Below, in pieces: positions 24,418 through 32,771 of a DNA stretch of 64,000 nucleotides (position 1 is the first letter of the stretch; each line of letters opens with the position of its first letter). This stretch comes from Fusibacter sp963666805. Lineage in GTDB: Bacteria > Bacillota > Clostridia > Peptostreptococcales > Acidaminobacteraceae. The notes beneath the pieces were generated by a model. It did not search any database, was not told the DNA's origin, and worked only from the letters and a program-made list of their open reading frames with translations. The position numbers and the translations under genes were made by a program. Location of the stretch: assembly GCA_963666805.2 (NCBI GenBank), contig CAXXWR010000006.1:744001-808000 (forward strand). Direction: 5' to 3'.

Positions 24418-27400
24418 ATGAAAGACAATAACTTATATTTAGGGGAGACGCTTTTAAGTTCAAATGATGCTGAGGTATCTTTTGAAACCGTTGAGCTTGA
24501 TCATGAAAAATATTTTAAGATTGAAAATTATCATCAAATGCCTCCCTTTTTTATGACGATTGTGAGCGATGTTGATTTTTGGATTTTTGTATCAAGTACA
24601 GGCGGTATTACAGCAGGTCGTAAAAATCCAGAAACAGCTTTATTTCCTTATTATACGGACGATAAAATTCATGATAGTCATGAAACAACGGGGTCACATA
24701 CGGCTTTGATCGTTTCGAAAGCAGATAAAAATTATTTATGGAAGCCCTTTTCGAGTCACGATGAGGGTGTTTATAAGATAACACGCAACCTTTATAAGAA
24801 TACGCTTGGTAATAAAATTAGGTTTGAAGAAATCAATCACGATTTAAACCTGACTTTTAAATATACATGGGAAACCAGCAATCAATACGGGATTATCAAA
24901 GCATCAGAGCTAATCAACACATCAACAGATAAAACCCATGTAAGGGTGCTCGATGGTATTAGAAATATCTTACCTTATGGTGTTGATATTAATTTGCAAA
25001 CGACGCGAAGTACCTTGGTGGATGGCTATAAGAGAAGCGAAATGATTCCAGAATATGGGCTTGGCATCTATACTTTAAGCTCTATTATTTCAGATCGTGC
25101 AGAACCGAGTGAATCTCTTAAGGCAACCAGTGTGTGGTCCATAGGATTGGATCATCCCACCTACTTGTTGTCTGAAAATCAGGTGCATGTTTTTTGTAAA
25201 AATGAGGCGGTCGTTGGTGAAAATGATATCAAGGGCAAGAGAGGTGCTTATTATTTAGAAAGTCGAATCAAGTTAACTGGACAAGAAAGTCGAAAATGGG
25301 TAACTGTTTCAGAACTTTGTCAAAGCGCCAGTCAAATAGAAGCCCTCAAAGAAGAAATAAAAACGCCTAAGGCATTGGTTGATAAACTTGAATCAGATGT
25401 TTTAAAGGGTGATCTTAACTTGAAAAAGCTGGTCTATCAAGCGGATGGGTTTCAAATGACGGCAAATGAAAATCTCGTTTATAGACACTTTTCCAATACC
25501 CTCTACAATATTATGCGCGGTGGTATATACGCGAGTGGCTATAGTATTCAAACCTCTGATTTGCGACACTTTATTAAAACATGGAATAAAGAAATTTTTG
25601 TCAAACATTTTGAGTATTTGAATGCTTTGACCGATGATATTAATTATTTTGACTTAATCGCAAGAGTGGAGAAGCGTCATGATATTGATTTGCTACGGTT
25701 GGTGAGGGAGTATTTACCTTTAACGTACTCAAGGCGTCATGGTGATCCGAGTAGACCTTGGAATAAGTTTAATATTGAAATCAGTCAAGAAGATGGGTCT
25801 AAAAATTTGAATTTTGAAGGCAATTGGAGAGACATTTTTCAAAATTGGGAAGCCCTATCGCTTTCCTATCCAGGCTATGTGGAAAGCATTATTCTTAAGT
25901 TTGTCAATGCCTCTACAGCAGATGGTTATAATCCATATCGCATAACCAAAGCAGGTGTAGATTGGGAACTGCTTGATGAGTCAGATCCTTGGTCCAATAT
26001 TGGTTATTGGGGTGACCATCAAGTGATTTATCTCCTCAAATTAATGGAAGTTTCCCATCGTTATAATCCAAATCAATTGAGTCAATTATTGAGTCAAGAC
26101 ATCTTTGTTTATGCCAATGTGCCTTACAGAATTAAAGGCTTGGATGCCCTGATTAAAGATCCGAAAAATACCATTGTTTTTGATGAAACGTGCGAAGCAG
26201 ATATCCATAAACGCGTTGAAAAATTGGGGTCTGATGGCAAATTGGTTTTTGTAAATGACAGTGTCTATCATGTTAATTTGATTGAAAAATTGATGGTGGT
26301 TATCTTAGCGAAACTCTCTAATTATATTCCTAGGGGCGGCATTTGGATGAATACCCAAAGACCTGAATGGAATGATGCCAACAATGCCCTTGTGGGTAAT
26401 GGTGTTTCCATGGTAACCCTTTATTATCTTTATCGGTTTTTAACATTTTTTAGAGAGCTCCTAGGGGAGATGAATGATACTGTAAGTATATCTAAAGAAG
26501 TCGTAGAGATGTTTGAGGGGATTTATAGTGTTTTTGATGATAAGGCGTTTAGTATTCATGAATCAATGTCAGATAGCGTTAGACTAAAAATGGTTAAGAA
26601 GCTGGGCAAGATTGGTGAAAATTATCGTGAGAAGCTTTATATAAAAGGGTTTACGGGTGAAAAAGAAAGTGTGACACGTGGTCAGCTTCAAACATTCTCG
26701 CAAGTCGTGATGGATCACTTGAAAGATACGATTCATCACAATAAACGACAAGATGGTTTATACAATGCATACAATTTAGTGACCTTTACTGATGATGAAT
26801 GTCAGATTTCTTATTTGTATGAGATGCTTGAAGGTCAAGTTGCGGCGATTAGTTCTAAAGCGTTGGATTCAGAAGCTGTTTTAAGTGTTTTGAAAGCTTT
26901 AAGAGAAAGCCCTATTTATCGTCAAGATCAAAACAGTTATATGCTGTATCCAGTAAGAGACTTGCCGAGATTCCTTGAGAAGAATATAATTTCTGAAGAA
27001 CAAGTGAATGATTCGACGGTATTGAAAACTGAAATTTCAAAGGGAAATACACGATTTATAGAAAGGGATATAAAGGGTCACTATCATTTTAATGGGCGTT
27101 TTAGAAATGCCGGTGAAATAGTTGATGCCATCCGTCAGATCAATGACTACAGTGAAGAAGATGTACTGGTTGTAGGCCAGATCTTCACAGCGGTGTTCGG
27201 TCACCACTCCTTTACAGGACGGTCAGGCACTTTTTATAAGTATGAAGGACTGGGATGTATCTATTGGCATATGGTTTCTAAATTGGTGTTGGCTGTTGAG
27301 GAACACTATAATGAAGCTGTGAGTCAAGGTATGACTAATCAAGAAAATTTAGAAAGGCTAAAAAGCTATTTTCATGAGATTAGATCCGGTTTAGGTGTAG

Positions 27401-27843
27401 AAAAGTCACCGGTGGAATATGGGGCTTTTCCAACAGATGCTTATTCACATACGCCAGGATTTGCCGGTGTTCAACAGCCGGGGATGACGGGGCAAGTGAA
27501 AGAAGATATCATATCCAGATGGGGTGAATTAGGGGTAAAAGTAGTTGATGGACAAATAGAGTTTGCACCTCATCTTTTGTCTAAAACAGAATTTATAGAG
27601 ACAGAGACCCAGTGGCAGTTACCCAATCAATGGATTGACCTTCAAAAAAATCAATTGGCTTTTACGGTATGTACTGTTCCTGTGATTTATGAACGAACTT
27701 ACTATAAGGCAATTACTGTTTATCATACCAATGGAGATAAGTATACTTTTGAAAATACGTTGAAACTTAATAAAGAATTAAGTCAAAGTCTTTTTAAGAG
27801 AGAGGGTAAAATAGACCGAATCGTAGTCAAATTGGGGTTGTAA
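24418..27843 (+). CDS. Giant GH94/GH149/GH161-like glycoside phosphorylase, protein 2
   Basis: The 1141-residue cytosolic protein shares core motifs with protein 1: YSRRHGDPSRPWN, GNWRDIFQNWEAL, NASTADGYNPYRIT and NIGYWGDHQ. D653 in RPEWNDANNAL matches the general acid aspartate of the clan GH-Q phosphorylases. Similar 1100-residue proteins are often labelled cellobiose phosphorylase; known members of this size include 1,2-beta-oligoglucan (GH94) and beta-1,3-glucan (GH149, GH161) phosphorylases. It follows the importer by 30 bp, so its substrate should be the imported sugar. The product would be glucose 1-phosphate. Why the locus keeps two such enzymes is an open point; different chain lengths or linkages are likely. 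Confidence 0.75.
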   Translation: MKDNNLYLGETLLSSNDAEVSFETVELDHEKYFKIENYHQMPPFFMTIVSDVDFWIFVSSTGGITAGRKNPETALFPYYTDDKIHDSHETTGSHTALIVSKADKNYLWKPFSSHDEGVYKITRNLYKNTLGNKIRFEEINHDLNLTFKYTWETSNQYGIIKASELINTSTDKTHVRVLDGIRNILPYGVDINLQTTRSTLVDGYKRSEMIPEYGLGIYTLSSIISDRAEPSESLKATSVWSIGLDHPTYLLSENQVHVFCKNEAVVGENDIKGKRGAYYLESRIKLTGQESRKWVTVSELCQSASQIEALKEEIKTPKALVDKLESDVLKGDLNLKKLVYQADGFQMTANENLVYRHFSNTLYNIMRGGIYASGYSIQTSDLRHFIKTWNKEIFVKHFEYLNALTDDINYFDLIARVEKRHDIDLLRLVREYLPLTYSRRHGDPSRPWNKFNIEISQEDGSKNLNFEGNWRDIFQNWEALSLSYPGYVESIILKFVNASTADGYNPYRITKAGVDWELLDESDPWSNIGYWGDHQVIYLLKLMEVSHRYNPNQLSQLLSQDIFVYANVPYRIKGLDALIKDPKNTIVFDETCEADIHKRVEKLGSDGKLVFVNDSVYHVNLIEKLMVVILAKLSNYIPRGGIWMNTQRPEWNDANNALVGNGVSMVTLYYLYRFLTFFRELLGEMNDTVSISKEVVEMFEGIYSVFDDKAFSIHESMSDSVRLKMVKKLGKIGENYREKLYIKGFTGEKESVTRGQLQTFSQVVMDHLKDTIHHNKRQDGLYNAYNLVTFTDDECQISYLYEMLEGQVAAISSKALDSEAVLSVLKALRESPIYRQDQNSYMLYPVRDLPRFLEKNIISEEQVNDSTVLKTEISKGNTRFIERDIKGHYHFNGRFRNAGEIVDAIRQINDYSEEDVLVVGQIFTAVFGHHSFTGRSGTFYKYEGLGCIYWHMVSKLVLAVEEHYNEAVSQGMTNQENLERLKSYFHEIRSGLGVEKSPVEYGAFPTDAYSHTPGFAGVQQPGMTGQVKEDIISRWGELGVKVVDGQIEFAPHLLSKTEFIETETQWQLPNQWIDLQKNQLAFTVCTVPVIYERTYYKAITVYHTNGDKYTFENTLKLNKELSQSLFKREGKIDRIVVKLGL

Positions 27844-27871
27844 TAGACCTTGATAAGATATAAATGTAAAG

Positions 27872-27905
27872 AAACCGAGGGGGATGAATCCCCCTCGGTT
27901 TTTGC
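27872..27905. terminator. Bidirectional terminator after the sugar locus
   Basis: AACCGAGGGGGAT pairs with ATCCCCCTCGGTT around a three- to four-base loop, with T tails on both strands. It also serves the chemoreceptor gene on the minus strand. Confidence 0.92.
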
Positions 27906-27954
27906 TTGTTATGACCATTGATTTAAGTTAAATGAATGAAAAATGATTAGCGTA

Positions 27955-29688
27955 TTAGTCAACTTTAAAGTCTTTAATTAAGCCACTCAGAACATTAACT
28001 AAGTCGTTGAGTTCATCGCTTCTTTGATTAAATTCAGAGACAGTCGCTAAGATTTCTTCGGCAGAAGCAGAGGTTTGTTCTGTACTCATAGCATTTTCTT
28101 CTGCAATTTTTGAAAGATGAAGGATGACTTCCATGACACGCGAACGCTTGTCTTCCATTAAGTTACTAAATTCACTAAGCTGACTGATTTCTTCCTTCAT
28201 TTGGTCCATAATATCAACAATCTCATTATATTTTGATTCAGTTAAGTTAACTGATTTTTCTTGTCGCTTAATAGCGTCTTTGACTACAGAACTCTTAGAT
28301 TGAGCGTTTTTAACGTTGCGAACGAGTTCATTTAACATTTGATCAATGAGCTCAGTTGAAGAAGAAGTCTGCTCAGCGAGCTTTCTAATCTCTTCAGCAA
28401 CGACAGCAAAGCCTTTCCCAGCTTCACCGGCTCTTGCAGCTTCAATAGCCGCATTTAATGCTAATAAGTTGGTTTGTTCTGATATATCAGAAATGAGTCG
28501 AGAAGCATCTCCAATTTTAGCAGTACTTTCGTTGGTCGTATCAATGACATTGAAGATTTCTTCAAAGACAGTGACACTTTCAGAGGTATCTACAGATAAT
28601 TTTTGAACCAGTGATAGACCTTCATCTGTAATAATACTGATGGCATCGCTACGTTCAGAGAGTGTTTGTGCCGAACTTGTATTGTCATTGATAATTTCGG
28701 CAAGTGCGTTAACATCTTCTGTGACCTTTTGAGTTTCAACAGCTTGTGAGGTGGCACCTTTTGAAATATCGTTAAAAGCGCTGGTAACCTCTTCCATTGC
28801 TTTGTTCATTTCTGTTGAACTGGTGACCATAAAGTCAGTTGTATTAGACAGATTATTGATGCTGTGTTTTATTTCTCCAATCATGAACTTAAAGGTATTG
28901 GAAACGGCTTCTGCAGACTTAGCCAGAATGCCGAATTCATCTTTTGTATTAAAAGCAATATCAGCAAAGTCGAGATTGAGATCTTTTTTAGACATGCGTT
29001 CTAAGTTGTTAGACAAAATAATAATTGATTTTCGAATAACTTGAGTAATACGAGTCATGAGAAGTGAGACGATAATAATCATAAGGATAATGATACCACC
29101 TAAAATAAAGGCATTTCTCACTGTTAAATCAATTAAGTATTGAGACTCATAGGCAGCATAAGATTCCAAAATTTCTGTCATAATATTGATGTTTGATCGT
29201 GCGTCTTCAAAATATATAAAACTGTTTTCATCAAGGGTTTTGGCAACTGGATCATAGGAATCATACCAGAGCTGATAATTTTTATAAAAATCAGATTCAA
29301 GCGAGGCAATAGTTTCGCCACTTGATTCGTGTTTGTATTGGCTAAAGAGGATTTCATTGTCTCTGACGATATCGACAGCATCTTTAATCCGATCATAGGC
29401 TTGTTTGGCATTTTCTTCATATGTATCGACCAGTTCTTGATAGCTCTCATCGTTAGGGTGAAAGTCACTGACCATTTCAGCTTCGGCGAGTACAGCTTGA
29501 TATAAATCGCGATCAGCATTAAGAATTTTACTCGTACTGACATAGGCTTCCTTGTAGATAGATTCATTGGCTGAGTTACTGATAAATACCATTTGATCAG
29601 TGCTGACATAAAGTATAATAACCAGTAACAGCAAAGGCGGTAGAATCATCAAGAGCAATTTTTTGGTGATGCTTAAATTTTTCAACAT
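27955..29688 (-). CDS. Methyl-accepting chemotaxis protein
   Basis: This 577-residue receptor sits in the membrane and controls the CheA kinase. It has helix one near residues 12-32 (LLLMILPPLLLLVIILYVS), an extracellular four-helix-type domain, helix two near 185-208 (AFILGGIIILMIIIVSLLM) and a HAMP segment. The signalling hairpin follows, with the conserved tip EQTNLLALNAAIEAARAGE. The start is ATG 29688 behind GGAGG; the ATG twelve bases earlier lies within the ribosome site. It stands alone between two terminators. The ligand is unknown; nearby sugar genes make a carbohydrate stimulus possible. Confidence 0.94.
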   Translation of the reverse strand: MLKNLSITKKLLLMILPPLLLLVIILYVSTDQMVFISNSANESIYKEAYVSTSKILNADRDLYQAVLAEAEMVSDFHPNDESYQELVDTYEENAKQAYDRIKDAVDIVRDNEILFSQYKHESSGETIASLESDFYKNYQLWYDSYDPVAKTLDENSFIYFEDARSNINIMTEILESYAAYESQYLIDLTVRNAFILGGIIILMIIIVSLLMTRITQVIRKSIIILSNNLERMSKKDLNLDFADIAFNTKDEFGILAKSAEAVSNTFKFMIGEIKHSINNLSNTTDFMVTSSTEMNKAMEEVTSAFNDISKGATSQAVETQKVTEDVNALAEIINDNTSSAQTLSERSDAISIITDEGLSLVQKLSVDTSESVTVFEEIFNVIDTTNESTAKIGDASRLISDISEQTNLLALNAAIEAARAGEAGKGFAVVAEEIRKLAEQTSSSTELIDQMLNELVRNVKNAQSKSSVVKDAIKRQEKSVNLTESKYNEIVDIMDQMKEEISQLSEFSNLMEDKRSRVMEVILHLSKIAEENAMSTEQTSASAEEILATVSEFNQRSDELNDLVNVLSGLIKDFKVD

Positions 29689-29778
29689 GTTGACCTCCAT
29701 TTAAGTGATGCTTTTTTTGTGTATGTAGTTTCATGATACCCTTAAATAAATAAATGAAACCAATTACCCCAAACGCAC

Positions 29779-29810
29779 AAAAAAAGACAACTGTGGGGGT
29801 TGTCTTTTTT
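29779..29810. terminator. Terminator after kdgK
   Basis: AAAAAAAGACAAC pairs with GTTGTCTTTTTT, so it is active in both directions. It lies between kdgK and the chemoreceptor gene. A second small stem, TTCTAACA/TGTTAGAA, follows at 29816-29833. Confidence 0.85.
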
Positions 29811-29867
29811 CTTTCTTCTAACAAGTGTTAGAAAGATTAAGGAAGTATATAAGAAAATTATTGTGGG

Positions 29868-30890
29868 CTATCTTTGAACACGACCAGAAGCATCACCGTT
29901 CATAAGTGTGCTAACTTCATCAAGTGAAACTTGATTGAAGTCTCCAGGAATCGTGTGTTTAAGTGCTGAGGCAGCAACTGCAAATTCTAAAGCTTTTTCA
30001 GTTCCCATTTCAGCGAGTAAACCATGAATAAGACCAGAAGCAAATGAATCGCCACCGCCAACACGGTCTACAATACGAACGTCGTATTTTCTTGAATGAT
30101 AGAATGTTGAACCATCATAAATAGCTGCTGACCAACCATTGTCTGATGCTGAGTAACTTTCACGTAGTGAAGAAACGACATATTTGAAACCAAATTGTTC
30201 AACCATTTCTTTGAAAATTTGTTCGTAACCATCAATACCGAGTTCACCTTTTGTCACGTCTGTATCACTTGGTTTAAAGCCTAACACTTTTTCAGCATCT
30301 TCTTCATTACCAATGCATACATCAACATATTGCATAAGGGGTCTCATAACACTTTGTGCTTTTTCAGGCGTCCATAACTTTTTACGGAAGTTAAGGTCAA
30401 CTGAAACAGTCACACCGTGTTTTTTAGCTGCGATCAATGCTTTTTCAGTTAATTTAGCAGCATCATCGCTAAGGGCTGGTGTGATTCCTGAGAAATGGAA
30501 CCAATCAGCGCCATCAAATATTTTATCGAAATCGAACTCATCTGCTTTTGCTTCTGCAATCGCTGAATGAGCTCTGTCATAAATAACTTTAGAAGGTCTC
30601 ATTGAAGCACCTGTTTCTAAGAAGTAAATGCCGACACGATCGCCACCTCTTACAATGTGATCAGTGTGTACACCGAATTGGCGTAAAGCGTTAACAGCTG
30701 ATTGACCAATTTCATGTGTTGGTAATTTACTTACAAAGTAAGCTTCGTGACCATAGTTAGATAAGGATACAGCTACGTTAGCTTCCCCACCACCATATAC
30801 AACATCAAAAGAATCACTTTGTACAAATCTTTTGAAACCGGGAGTAGAAAGTCTTAACATAATTTCGCCTAATGTAATTACTTTTTTCAT
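29868..30890 (-). CDS. kdgK: 2-dehydro-3-deoxygluconokinase
   Basis: KdgK phosphorylates 2-keto-3-deoxygluconate at the 6 position with ATP, between KduI/KduD and KdgA in uronate breakdown. The 340-residue protein is a PfkB-family sugar kinase: GGGEANVAVSLSNYG near the N-terminus and the catalytic base motif DRVGGGDSFASGL near residues 270-282. It follows kdgA by 23 bp on the same strand with an AAAGGAG site. Length and the YGGGEANVAV start favour KDG kinase over fructokinase, and its neighbour settles the choice. Confidence 0.93.
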   Translation of the reverse strand: MKKVITLGEIMLRLSTPGFKRFVQSDSFDVVYGGGEANVAVSLSNYGHEAYFVSKLPTHEIGQSAVNALRQFGVHTDHIVRGGDRVGIYFLETGASMRPSKVIYDRAHSAIAEAKADEFDFDKIFDGADWFHFSGITPALSDDAAKLTEKALIAAKKHGVTVSVDLNFRKKLWTPEKAQSVMRPLMQYVDVCIGNEEDAEKVLGFKPSDTDVTKGELGIDGYEQIFKEMVEQFGFKYVVSSLRESYSASDNGWSAAIYDGSTFYHSRKYDVRIVDRVGGGDSFASGLIHGLLAEMGTEKALEFAVAASALKHTIPGDFNQVSLDEVSTLMNGDASGRVQR

Positions 30891-30913
30891 TTTTACGCTC
30901 CTTTATGATTCGT

Positions 30914-31558
30914 TTATGCTCTTGCTGCTTTTACTTTTTCAACAAAAGCTTTAGCAGTTTCAGTCACTAAATCAAAATCTCCAGTTTTAGCGCCGCCAGT
31001 AAGTTGTCCACCTACACCGACAGCAACAACGCCATTTTTAATCCATTGATCAACGTTGTCAAGGCTAACGCCGCCTGTTGGCATGATGTTTGTTTGTGGA
31101 AGAGGTCCTTTAACCGCTTTAACAAAGCTTGGTCCGAAGGCACTACCAGGGAACAACTTAACAATTTCAACCCCATATGAAAGGGCAGTTTTAACTTCTG
31201 TAATAGTCATACAACCTGCCATGTATGGCACTTTGTATGTATTACAAAGCAATGCAATATCTTTGTCGAAATGAGGGCTTACGATGTATTGTGCCCCAGA
31301 AAGAATCGCAATTCTTGCTGTTTCCGAGTCAAGCACTGTACCAGCACCGATAATCATTTCACCATCTTTAAAGTAGTCACAAAGTTCTTCAATCACGTGG
31401 TGTGCTCTTGGTACGGTAAAAGTAATTTCAATAGCAGAAATGCCACCTGCTAAACATGCTTTTGCGATATTGATGGCTTCTTCTCCGTTATTTGCTCTTA
31501 CAACGGCAACGACACCAACATCTGTAATACGTTTGATAATATTCCAATGTTCAAACAT
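30914..31558 (-). CDS. kdgA: 2-keto-3-deoxy-6-phosphogluconate aldolase
   Basis: This class I aldolase splits KDPG to pyruvate and glyceraldehyde 3-phosphate. At 214 residues it has normal length for the Eda/KdgA family. The catalytic glutamate lies in SAIEITFTVP and the Schiff-base lysine in EIVKLFPGSAFG. The glycine-rich phosphate site is PTGGVSLDNV. It is the first gene of the kdgA-kdgK operon, with AGGAGG before the start. Three palindromes overlap its promoter, so repression by the IclR protein at 31809 is expected. Confidence 0.95.
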   Translation of the reverse strand: MFEHWNIIKRITDVGVVAVVRANNGEEAINIAKACLAGGISAIEITFTVPRAHHVIEELCDYFKDGEMIIGAGTVLDSETARIAILSGAQYIVSPHFDKDIALLCNTYKVPYMAGCMTITEVKTALSYGVEIVKLFPGSAFGPSFVKAVKGPLPQTNIMPTGGVSLDNVDQWIKNGVVAVGVGGQLTGGAKTGDFDLVTETAKAFVEKVKAARA

Positions 31559-31579
31559 AGGGTCCTCCTCTTTATAGTA

Positions 31580-31636
31580 GTTTCATAATGTGAAACTTAA
31601 TATCATAATGTGAAACGCAGTTTCATTATACAGAAC
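31580..31636 (-). promoter_or_regulatory. Three phased operators in the kdgA promoter
   Basis: GTTTCATAATGTGAAAC (31580-31596) is a perfect-arm palindrome. Related 17-mers start at 31600 (ATATCATAATGTGAAAC) and 31620 (GTTTCATTATACAGAAC). The spacing is exactly 20 bp, about two helical turns, so bound dimers would line up on one face. The third copy covers the -10 element. TTTCA-N5-TGAAA arms are reminiscent of IclR/KdgR sites. Confidence 0.8.
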
Positions 31637-31653
31637 CTTATTCTATTTTTCAA
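31625..31653 (-). promoter_or_regulatory. kdgA-kdgK promoter
   Basis: On the minus strand TTGAAA (31653-31648) and a perfect TATAAT (31630-31625) are 17 bp apart. The leader to the kdgA ATG is about 60 bases and is filled by the operators. Confidence 0.88.
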
Positions 31654-31705
31654 GTCCTTTGACTTATTTTTTTAAAATAATAGGAATACATAAAGTGAAT
31701 CCAAC

Positions 31706-31758
31706 TAAAAAAAGAAGCAGAGGGCAGACGCTGGGGTCATTTCTCTACTTCTTTTTTC
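31706..31758. terminator. Terminator after the IclR gene
   Basis: AAAAAAGAAGCAGAG pairs with CTCTACTTCTTTTTT (one mismatch), giving T tails on both strands. It separates the IclR gene from the kdg operon, so the regulator has its own transcript. Confidence 0.8.
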
Positions 31759-31808
31759 TGACATATTTTTTTAAAGAATTCTCATGGGTTGATTTTGACT
31801 TTTTCTTC

Positions 31809-32567
31809 CTATAAACGACCGAGCTCTTTTGAAATGTTTTCTTTGACTTCTAATAATTCAGGAATAAGTTCATTGATATGATCATCATTCATACGCTGAA
31901 TAGGGCCTGAAATTGAAATAGCACCAATAACATGACCTGCATAGTTGTGAAGGGTGGTGGCAATGCAGCGTATATCTGTTTCATGTTCCTCGTTATCGTA
32001 TGAAATTCCTGTCTTCTTAATCTGATTGAGTGCCTTGATGAACTCTGGGAGCGTTGTAAGGGTGTGCTGCGTGTGTTTTATCGGATGAATGCCTGACCAA
32101 TAGGCTTTCACTTGTTGCTCGCTCGCTTCTGATAAAATGGCTTTGCCTACAGCTGTACAGTACATGGGTGCACGTCTGCCAACGTAAGAATGCATTCTGA
32201 GTGTTTGATTGGATTCCACTTTATCAATGTAAATAATTTCATCACCATCAGGGATAACCAAATGAACAACTTCGTTGCTGACATCACCTAAATGTTCAAG
32301 GTAAGGTCTTGCTACGGTGACAAGGTCATTATTTTTAACGACGCTAGAGCCAAGTTCAAAGAGTTTGACGGTGAGTTCATAGTGGTTATTCATTTCATTT
32401 TGTTTAACATAGCCAAGTGTAATTAATGTACTTAGAATGCGGTGTACTGTGCTCTTATGTAAATCAACAATACCCGATAATTCTGTAATCGATAAATGAT
32501 TTTCATGTGCAGCAATCGCTTCTAAAATGGCAGATGCCCTTGCAATAGATTGGATTGTATCAGACAT
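31809..32567 (-). CDS. IclR-family regulator, probably KdgR-like
   Basis: The 252-residue protein has an N-terminal winged helix-turn-helix (SITELSGIVDLHKSTVHRILSTL is within residues 25-48) and a C-terminal effector domain of the IclR type (GRRAPMYCTAVGKAILSE, DNEEHETDIRCIATTLHN, GHVIGAISISGP). IclR proteins bind small acids as tetramers. It lies directly upstream of kdgA-kdgK, whose promoter has three matching palindromes, so it very likely responds to 2-keto-3-deoxygluconate or a related acid. The AGGAGG site precedes the ATG. It may also control kduI, which lies 31 kb away. Confidence 0.9.
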   Translation of the reverse strand: MSDTIQSIARASAILEAIAAHENHLSITELSGIVDLHKSTVHRILSTLITLGYVKQNEMNNHYELTVKLFELGSSVVKNNDLVTVARPYLEHLGDVSNEVVHLVIPDGDEIIYIDKVESNQTLRMHSYVGRRAPMYCTAVGKAILSEASEQQVKAYWSGIHPIKHTQHTLTTLPEFIKALNQIKKTGISYDNEEHETDIRCIATTLHNYAGHVIGAISISGPIQRMNDDHINELIPELLEVKENISKELGRL

Positions 32568-32659
32568 AAGCCCTCCTTTAGATCCGTATTTTAATTTGAT
32601 ATCTTCATTATTTTATCATAAGTCTTGGATTATTGTTCATTAATTTTTCACAATTGAAT

Positions 32660-32674
32660 TGATAACAATTATCA
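32660..32674 (+). promoter_or_regulatory. Fur/PerR-type box before the msr fusion gene
   Basis: TGATAACAATTATCA matches the 7-1-7 Fur-family consensus TGATAATNATTATCA at all but one position. A TATAAT lies at 32686-32691, so the box covers the -35 region. A peroxide sensor (PerR) would fit the methionine sulfoxide reductase downstream; Fur would fit equally by sequence. Confidence 0.75.
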
Positions 32675-32771
32675 TTTTCTGGGTATATAATAGAAACAAT
32701 TGGTGATTAATGTGACTAACTTTGGTGAAAGAAACATAAAAAGTCTCTTTCTATAGACAGAGGAGGATTAA

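Noticed and set aside
29178..29609. 143-codon minus-strand ORF inside the chemoreceptor gene in another frame
   Set aside because: The chemoreceptor frame shows helices and receptor motifs; the alternative frame has a skewed composition and no start signal.
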